Shown here piece after piece: positions 6,525-9,709 of a DNA stretch of 9,709 nucleotides. Position numbers and translations under genes: made by a program. This stretch comes from Myxococcales bacterium (GTDB lineage Bacteria; Myxococcota; Polyangia; Fen-1088). The stretch lies in the NCBI GenBank assembly GCA_003155465.1, contig PMCR01000340.1, positions 1-9,709 on the forward strand. Reading direction: 5' to 3'. Under the pieces are notes generated by a model. The model did not search any database, had not been told where the DNA came from, and was given only the letters and a program-made list of their open reading frames with translations. How positions within the stretch are numbered: position 1 is the first letter of the stretch; every line of letters begins with the position of its first letter.

Positions 6525-6748
6525 TCGACTTCAACGCCAGCGATAAGTGCTCCAAACAAATGGCCGAAGTTCAACCTGTAGCTTGGATCGAAAAGATCGT
6601 CGAGGACTACCAAAGGACCGGAACGATCAACATGGATGAGTTGATTAAGCTGCTGGGTGATCCAAACGGATCTGTGAGTTTCTCAGATCCGCTTACCGCC
6701 GTTCGCGATGCGATAAGCGCGACCTACCCTACGGCAATGGCTAAGTAG
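6515..6748 (+). CDS. Small protein overlapping the Ntn-hydrolase-like gene
   Basis: A 77-residue, mostly helical-looking, acidic protein (MDLIDFNASDKCSKQMAEVQ onward) with no family I recognise. Its ATG lies 10 bases inside the end of the preceding gene, in another reading frame, with AAAGGGA about 7 bases upstream, so the two are probably translationally coupled and may work as a pair. The segment QPVAWIEKIVEDYQRTGTINMDELIKLLGD (20-49) could form a helix-turn-helix pair resembling an EF-hand-like or adaptor fold, but I see no diagnostic motif. Its stop overlaps that of the convergent HTH gene by 8 bases. Confidence 0.6.
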   Translation: MDLIDFNASDKCSKQMAEVQPVAWIEKIVEDYQRTGTINMDELIKLLGDPNGSVSFSDPLTAVRDAISATYPTAMAK

Positions 6749-7022
6749 CACCACGGTCGCTTCGCCCGCAGTGCGGGCACATCCCCTTGACCGGGTATCT
6801 CCCGGAAGTCACGTCGTCGAAGTGGACTCCAACCAGCCTCGACACGCGATAGGCCATGCTGATCGATACTGCCTTGAGTCCCTTTCGCACGTTGCGCAAG
6901 GTGGTTAGCTCGAAGCCGAGCGCCTTGGCCAGTAGCCTCCAAGTGCCGACGCGACCACGGAGGTAGCGAAGTGCCGCCAGCGTGTGCGCCTGCTCCTCCG
7001 CAGTCAGCTTCGGTCCATTCAT
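6741..7022 (-). CDS. Small HTH protein with C-terminal CPHCG, coupled to the transposase
   Basis: A 93-residue protein with a helix-turn-helix of Xre-like layout at about residues 27-66 (TWRLLAKALGFELTTLRNVR, then SISMAYRVSRLVGVHFDDV) and a C-terminal CPHCG (82-86), a single Cys pair resembling half of a zinc ribbon. It is probably a DNA-binding accessory or regulator of the element. Its ATG overlaps the transposase stop (ATGA at 7019-7022), a classic coupling junction, so it is made from the transposase mRNA. Exact role not known. Confidence 0.72.
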   Translation of the reverse strand: MNGPKLTAEEQAHTLAALRYLRGRVGTWRLLAKALGFELTTLRNVRKGLKAVSISMAYRVSRLVGVHFDDVTSGRYPVKGMCPHCGRSDRGAT

Positions 7023-8230
7023 GCCGCCACCTTCCCGAGGAAGCTCGGCTCGATTCCAAGCTCATGCATCGCATGGACGAGGCAGGACAGGTTGTGGCAA
7101 AGAATTTTGCACAGGATCTCGTTGACCTGTGCCGTGAACCGCTTGGACCGCACGGCCGCGCCGAACTTTCGCTTGATGGCTGAGAAGGTGGACTCGACGT
7201 TACTCCGCTTGTGGTAGGCCGCAAGGAACTCGTCCTGTTTGAACATGAACACTGCCCACATCTTCCGCCAGGCTGCCGAACCTTCGCCCTTGCTGTTGGA
7301 TTTGAAGGGCACGTAGGGGGTGGCGCCGACGGCTTCAATGGCCGCCAGGTTCTCGTGACCTAGGTAGGCTTTGTCCGCTGACACTTCGGCCATGGCGAAG
7401 GTTTGCTTCGTGGTGATGACCAACCCGGGAAGCTGGGGAGAGTCGGCGCCATTGCTGTCGGTCACCTTGACGGCGGTGACGATGTTCGTGGTCGTGCCGA
7501 TCATGGCGTGCGCCTTGAGCCACGTGGCCTCGCACATCTCGCGTCCGTACTTAGCGTCATACCAGCGGCGATAGACCGAGGTGCCGAACCCGGTGGAGTC
7601 CACCGCGAAGGAAGTCTCGACGCTGGCCAGCGGAGCGGCGCTTTGCTCGATGAGTTTCACCAGGATGGGAGTCAGTTCGGCCTCACCGAAGCGATCGAAA
7701 AGCGTGTTGTAGCGCGGCGCCTTGCGCATGCGTCCGGCATCGGCACACGCTTCTAGATCCGTGGTCGCGCGGCGACCGGAAGCAGTCGAGTAGACTTTCA
7801 TGGCCATGCCGAAAACCGCGTCTGACAGGGGAATCGGCTTCGGCCCGCGCCCCGCGTGGGTAGGCGTCTGGATTCCGTCGCAGAGCCCGCGCAGAAGCTG
7901 CTGAACGGTTTCCTTCTCCTCGCATTGGGCGGCGTTGTAGGCCGGCCAGTCCTGGCTGTAGGTCTTGCGGGTCACCTTGATCGACTCGGTCACAACTTGA
8001 GAACCGTCAGGGGCCGTCTCGATTGTCTGCGACAGCTCAACGGCCCACTGGTGCTTGCACTTAACGCGGCGGGTTTCGTGGTCGGGACAGGTGCAGGTTG
8101 CCGCCTGCGTGTTGACGATGTAGGCGCCGTCCCCTTGGGTCTGCGATGGGCATACCCAGGTCGGTCCCGCTACGTGGTGGATTCGCTTGTCTCGCGCCAG
8201 TGTCAGTCCTTTTTCTTGTCGCGTGTCCAT
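7019..8230 (-). CDS. DDE transposase with N-terminal SWIM zinc finger
   Basis: The 403-residue product has a SWIM-type zinc finger at residues 46-60 (CTCPDHETRRVKCKH, pattern CxC...CxH), a linker with a probable DNA-binding region, and a DDE catalytic domain: Asp211 (AVDSTGFGTS), Asp286 (VSADKAYLGHEN) and Glu346 (KRSNVESTFSAIKRKFG). The ending RSKRFTAQVNEILCKILCHNL is typical of IS4/IS5/IS1182-type transposases; I cannot choose the family safely. It appears full-length and intact. It is divergent from the ribbon-helix-helix gene and coupled to the HTH gene at its 3' end. It is the obvious candidate for moving the 5498-9614 element. Little leader precedes the ATG, so the transcript may be nearly leaderless. 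Confidence 0.88.
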   Translation of the reverse strand: MDTRQEKGLTLARDKRIHHVAGPTWVCPSQTQGDGAYIVNTQAATCTCPDHETRRVKCKHQWAVELSQTIETAPDGSQVVTESIKVTRKTYSQDWPAYNAAQCEEKETVQQLLRGLCDGIQTPTHAGRGPKPIPLSDAVFGMAMKVYSTASGRRATTDLEACADAGRMRKAPRYNTLFDRFGEAELTPILVKLIEQSAAPLASVETSFAVDSTGFGTSVYRRWYDAKYGREMCEATWLKAHAMIGTTTNIVTAVKVTDSNGADSPQLPGLVITTKQTFAMAEVSADKAYLGHENLAAIEAVGATPYVPFKSNSKGEGSAAWRKMWAVFMFKQDEFLAAYHKRSNVESTFSAIKRKFGAAVRSKRFTAQVNEILCKILCHNLSCLVHAMHELGIEPSFLGKVAA

Positions 8231-8236
8231 GTGCCT

Positions 8237-8266
8237 AATATGGACCTAACATGGCCATGTTGTCAA
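8237..8266 (-). promoter_or_regulatory. Transposase promoter
   Basis: On the minus strand: a perfect TTGACA (8266-8261), an 18-base spacer and CATATT (8242-8237, 4 of 6). The predicted start of transcription falls about at the ATG at 8230, implying a leaderless or very short-leader mRNA. Confidence 0.45.
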
Positions 8267-8295
8267 GAACAAAAGATGGCCTTGTGTTATGTTCC

Positions 8296-8301
8296 TATTA
8301 T
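8296..8301 (+). promoter_or_regulatory. -10 element of the ribbon-helix-helix gene
   Basis: TATTAT (5 of 6 to consensus), 14 bases before the ATG at 8316 and inside the third operator-like repeat. No good -35 at 17 bases; TTGTCA at 8260-8265 is too far for this -10 but could pair with TGTTAT at 8285-8290. Confidence 0.3.
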
Positions 8302-8315
8302 GGTACTGTCAGACC

Positions 8316-8540
8316 ATGGCAGCGAAGAAGCCGGCCAGGCAGAAGCCTGACGCTGAGCGTTCCATCCTACGGCGGAAGGCCGACGGGGATAGGCGTGAGG
8401 CCATCATGAAGGTGTTGGCCACCGAGGAAGAGCGGGCGGCATTTCAGGCTGCGGCTGACGCTGCCGGGATGAGCCTTTCGACGTGGCTTCGCCATGTGGC
8501 CATCAGGGAGTCCAAGACGGAAGGAGGGGAGCCACATTGA
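8316..8540 (+). CDS. Ribbon-helix-helix DNA-binding protein
   Basis: A 74-residue basic protein. After a Lys/Arg-rich tail (1-28), the segment IMKVL (30-34), helix ATEEERAAFQAAADAAG (35-51), turn MSLS and helix TWLRHVAIRES (56-66) is the ribbon-helix-helix pattern found in MobC/NikA-like and CopG-like regulators. The ATG at 8316 is preferred; an upstream ATG at 8289 would lie before the predicted -10. It is divergent from the transposase, with operator-like repeats between them, so a repressor is more likely than a mobilisation protein; no relaxase or oriT is visible. Confidence 0.72.
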   Translation: MAAKKPARQKPDAERSILRRKADGDRREAIMKVLATEEERAAFQAAADAAGMSLSTWLRHVAIRESKTEGGEPH

Positions 8541-8552
8541 GCGGCTCCCCTC
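8524..8552 (+). terminator. Terminator-like hairpin at the end of the ribbon-helix-helix gene
   Basis: GAGGGGAGCC (8524-8533), 9-base loop, GGCTCCCCTC (8543-8552): a perfect 10-bp stem followed by GTTTGTCT. It overlaps the stop codon at 8538-8540. A modest T-tract makes it a plausible, perhaps bidirectional, terminator. Confidence 0.6.
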
Positions 8553-8567
8553 GTTTGTCTACTTACG

Positions 8568-8657
8568 TTAACCTACATGGATCGGAACTACACGTCCGCG
8601 AATCGTTCGGAAGATGATCCGACGACCGCAGGCGCAATGACCTTTTGAACAGATCAT
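8568..8657 (-). CDS. Possible tiny zinc-ribbon-like ORF or gene remnant
   Basis: On the minus strand ATG (8657) opens 29 codons: MICSKGHCACGRRIIFRTIR and nine more, ending VPIHVG. The CxxxxCxCGRR block followed by two strand-like segments (IIFRT, RVVPIHV) resembles part of a zinc-ribbon. AGAAAGG lies about 10 bases upstream of the ATG. The same frame has a stop (TAG) some 40 bases further upstream, so it may be a relic of a longer gene. Low certainty. Confidence 0.25.
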   Translation of the reverse strand: MICSKGHCACGRRIIFRTIRGRVVPIHVG

Positions 8658-8775
8658 CGCCGTTGCCTTTCTCGCAAGGGTCGTCCCGACAAACTATTGC
8701 GAAAAAGCGGCCACCATGGCAGGATTCTTGAGTCTGGGAAAGACGGAAGCATCCTTCGGGAGCTTCAAAGAAAGA

Positions 8776-8798
8776 CGGTCGGGGATTTAACCCGACCG
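8776..8798. other. Hairpin, 8-bp perfect stem
   Basis: CGGTCGGG (8776-8783), loop GATTTAA, CCCGACCG (8791-8798). Located 3 bases before a second larger hairpin; on the minus strand both lie downstream of the winged-helix gene. Confidence 0.65.
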
Positions 8799-8801
8799 GG
8801 C

Positions 8802-8850
8802 GAGCCGCCTAGAGGAGCAAAGTCTCCAAACAAGTCCCTCTAGGTGGCTC
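8802..8850. other. Hairpin, 14-bp stem with one G:T pair
   Basis: GAGCCGCCTAGAGG (8802-8815) pairs with CCTCTAGGTGGCTC (8837-8850) except for one G:U-compatible position. The 21-base loop has a competing GGAG/CTCC pairing (8814-8817 with 8824-8827). It may be a terminator of the minus-strand gene ending at 8906, or a structured RNA. The two adjacent stems are more than a simple terminator needs. Confidence 0.6.
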
Positions 8851-8905
8851 TTGCTGTTACTTCATATCGCGCCACAGCGGCGCTATGTGTCTTCTCTTCA
8901 TCGTT

Positions 8906-9331
8906 TCATCCTGCTGGTCCCTTCCACTCGAAACGCAATTTACCCTTGCGACCGTGCGCCTGCAGCAGCTTCTTCCGTTTCCATTGGTTCAAGACGGAGT
9001 GAACTGTTTCGCGGCGGGCTTCGGGCAGAACAACGTGGACGTTGTCGATGAGTTCCGCCGCCGTCAGCGGCTTCTCTGATGCCCGCAGGAGCTTTCGGAC
9101 AATCTCTGAAACGCTATCACCTGGATCGATTCCATCCGATGTCTGAGCGGGAGCGAGAGGAAGGGCGATGCGGACTTTCTCTGGCTTTTCGGCCGGAATC
9201 ATAGCCAGTCGCTTGTTGATCTCGTCTACTCGTTCAGCAAGAACATCCCGTTCTGCAACGAGCTTCTCACGCAGGGCCTTTCCCTCTTCGCGCCACTTGT
9301 CTATCGCAACGATCAATTCCGTGGATTCCAT
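8906..9331 (-). CDS. Coiled-coil plus winged-helix DNA-binding protein
   Basis: A 141-residue protein. Residues about 8-45 (DKWREEGKALREKLVAERDV onward) are highly charged with heptad-like spacing, a likely coiled coil for dimerisation. A Pro-rich linker leads to a winged-helix-like domain at about 72-136 (SVSEIVRKLLRASEKPLTAAELIDNV, ETVHSVLNQWKRKKLL, GRKGKLRFEW), as in HARE-HTH or RpoE-delta-like folds. It is probably a regulator or accessory DNA-binding protein of the element, close to its right end. No named family recognised. The start is the ATG at 9331; upstream is a TATAAT and a flanking 8-bp inverted repeat. Confidence 0.68.
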   Translation of the reverse strand: MESTELIVAIDKWREEGKALREKLVAERDVLAERVDEINKRLAMIPAEKPEKVRIALPLAPAQTSDGIDPGDSVSEIVRKLLRASEKPLTAAELIDNVHVVLPEARRETVHSVLNQWKRKKLLQAHGRKGKLRFEWKGPAG

Positions 9332-9343
9332 TATGTTGGGAGA

Positions 9344-9420
9344 CTAGCGTCATGCCTGTCTCTTGCCAAGGGGAAATTGATTATAGGAATCAAAACGGCT
9401 CGCGCACCGCAGGACGCTAG
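9344..9420 (-). promoter_or_regulatory. Promoter region of the winged-helix gene
   Basis: A perfect TATAAT on the minus strand (9385-9380) about 50 bases before the ATG; the -35 is poor. An 8-bp inverted repeat, CTAGCGTC (9344-9351) and GACGCTAG (9413-9420), brackets this -10 and could be a pair of operator half-sites. Confidence 0.4.
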
Positions 9421-9487
9421 CAATTCAACTACGGGCAGCTTGTTTTTGCCACGTTTTGCACAGGACATGCGCGACCGCGATCAAGCC

Positions 9488-9517
9488 CTGTTGATAGCTG
9501 TTGATAGCTGTTGATAG
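9488..9517 (+). repeat. Three tandem copies of CTGTTGATAG
   Basis: Perfect 10-bp unit at 9488-9497, 9498-9507 and 9508-9517. It lies about 40 bases inside the right-end motif cluster. One unit per helical turn would place bound proteins on one DNA face; alternatively, simple slippage. Confidence 0.85.
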
Positions 9518-9559
9518 CTCCCTCTAGCAGTGGAATAGCCGCCATACGCCATCAATGCG

Positions 9560-9609
9560 AATTGCCGGGCAGCTACCCGAATCGCCGGGCAAGAGGCTAT
9601 TGGCGGGCA
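9560..9609 (+). repeat. Right subterminal motif cluster (putative transposase-binding sites)
   Basis: AATTGCCGGGCA (9560-9571), AATCGCCGGGCA (9580-9591) and TATTGGCGGGCA (9598-9609), spaced 20 and 18 bp. The last lies in the terminal inverted repeat. All three point the same way, unlike the left end where the terminal copy is inverted relative to its two neighbours. Confidence 0.7.
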
Positions 9610-9614
9610 AAGCC
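9595..9614. repeat. Right terminal inverted repeat
   Basis: GGCTATTGGCGGGCAAAGCC; its reverse complement matches the left end at 17 of 20 positions, and at 13 of 14 over the outermost bases. Confidence 0.8.
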
Positions 9615-9654
9615 CCATCGCGGGAGGGAATGGGAACCCTCCCAGGGTTCCCAT
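9615..9654 (+). repeat. Dispersed repeat, right part of split copy D, with target duplication
   Basis: Begins with the duplicated CCATCGCGGG (9615-9624) and continues with 30 bases identical to 5420-5449 of intact copy C, including the perfect ATGGGAACCCT-CCC-AGGGTTCCCAT hairpin (9630-9654). It completes the repeat whose left part is at 5454-5497. The last 55 bases of the window (9655-9709) hold no callable gene, though one plus frame is open to the edge. Confidence 0.9.
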
Positions 9655-9709
9655 ATCGTCGATTTGGCCGGGGCTGGGTGTGCTGCTGGCCAGCGCGGGC
9701 GTGACCGTG

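Larger units (their letters stand above)
8234..8304. promoter_or_regulatory. Three operator-like repeats over divergent promoters
   Basis: CCTAATATGGA (8234-8244) and CCTAACATGGC (8245-8255) are tandem 11-mers; a third, CCTATTATGGT, is at 8294-8304. The second overlaps a perfect 14-bp palindrome AACATGGCCATGTT (8248-8261). The first copy covers the -10 of the transposase promoter and the third covers the -10 of the ribbon-helix-helix promoter. Ribbon-helix-helix repressors commonly bind short tandem repeats, so autoregulation plus repression of the transposase is a reasonable inference. Confidence 0.6.
8541..8905. other. Intergenic stretch with paired hairpins, no confident gene
   Basis: About 365 bases between the ribbon-helix-helix and winged-helix genes. 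It holds the end of a terminator hairpin, a possible 29-residue minus-strand ORF (8568-8657) and two strong adjacent hairpins at 8776-8850. No frame of convincing length is open. Confidence 0.6.
5498..9614. mobile_element. 4.1-kb transposon-like element inserted in a hairpin repeat
   Basis: Both junctions interrupt one dispersed repeat. The left flank (5454-5497) plus the right flank after the duplicated 10-mer (9625-9654) reconstructs copy C without a mismatch. CCATCGCGGG is duplicated at the junctions. The ends are imperfect inverted repeats, GGCTATGCCCGCCATTTGCC (left) against GGCTTTGCCCGCCAATAGCC (right, read inward), 17 of 20 identical. Six copies of a short motif cluster near the ends. 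The interior carries a DDE transposase, two or three small DNA-binding proteins and a two-gene cargo. Parts of the interior are visibly more A+T-rich than the flanks. That the internal transposase moves these ends is inference; a 10-bp duplication is compatible with IS4-like elements. Confidence 0.8.

Noticed and set aside
6296..6613. 105-codon minus-strand frame opposite the Ntn-hydrolase-like gene
   Set aside because: Antisense shadow over the end of two overlapping plus-strand genes; no start signal or family features.
7371..8350. Plus-strand frames opposite the transposase (7403-7756, 7856-8350 and others)
   Set aside because: Shadows of the transposase coding sequence; none has a recognisable domain.
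6742..8566. A smaller nested insertion sequence with TAAGTAG ends (TAAGTAG at 6742 and its inverse at 8560-8566)
   Set aside because: Only 7 bases match with poor continuation, no target duplication is visible, and the outer ends at 5498 and 9614 explain the boundaries much better.
8802..8850. tRNA or integron attC site
   Set aside because: No cloverleaf, anticodon arm or T-loop sequence fits, and the attC core-site pattern (GTTRRRY/RYYYAAC) is absent.
8851..9079. Plus-strand frames 8851-9051 and 8885-9079
   Set aside because: They overlap the winged-helix gene antisense, are short, and lack start signals.
9488..9517. CRISPR-like repeat array
   Set aside because: The repeats are only 10 bp and directly adjacent without spacers; no cas genes are present.
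9656..9709. Possible start of a membrane or exported protein at the right edge (frame reading WPGLGVLLASAGVTV)
   Set aside because: Only 18 codons are visible, with no start codon or ribosome-binding site; too little to call.

Overview
The window looks like a piece of a high-GC bacterial chromosome. A Myxococcota or other deltaproteobacterial host is my best guess. It rests on a Cys-rich lipoprotein (3626-4498) of a type I associate with myxobacteria and on the abundance of dispersed GC-rich hairpin repeats; no rRNA or other phylogenetic marker is present, so this is inference.

Region 1 (1-2525, minus strand) is the histidine biosynthesis run hisB-hisH-hisA-hisF, tightly packed, with hisF running off the left edge. 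Together they convert imidazole glycerol phosphate and its precursors: HisA isomerises ProFAR, HisH/HisF form IGP synthase, HisB dehydrates IGP. hisG, hisD and hisC are not upstream of hisB here.

Region 2 (2526-5375, plus strand) holds three envelope-type genes: a small lipoprotein whose 3' end has been overwritten by a dispersed repeat, a Cys-rich lipoprotein and a TonB-like energy transducer. A family of hairpin-bearing repeats sits at the 3' ends of these genes (copies at 3194-3316, 3401-3573, 5376-5453, and a split copy 5454-5497 / 9615-9654).

Region 3 (5498-9614) is the most interesting part: a 4.1-kb transposon-like element inserted inside one of those repeats. The interrupted repeat can be rebuilt exactly by removing the segment and one copy of a 10-bp duplication (CCATCGCGGG) found at both junctions. 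The element has 20-bp imperfect terminal inverted repeats (17/20) and six copies of a roughly 12-bp motif (A-W-T-K-S-C-G-G-G-C-A type) near its ends. Inside are a proteasome-fold (Ntn-hydrolase-like) protein and an overlapping small protein on the plus strand; a DDE transposase with an N-terminal SWIM zinc finger, translationally coupled to a small HTH protein, on the minus strand; a divergent ribbon-helix-helix protein whose shared promoter region holds three operator-like repeats; and a coiled-coil/winged-helix protein on the minus strand. This reads as a self-regulated mobile element carrying a putative N-terminal-nucleophile hydrolase as cargo. Past the element (9655-9709) only 55 bases remain, with no callable gene.
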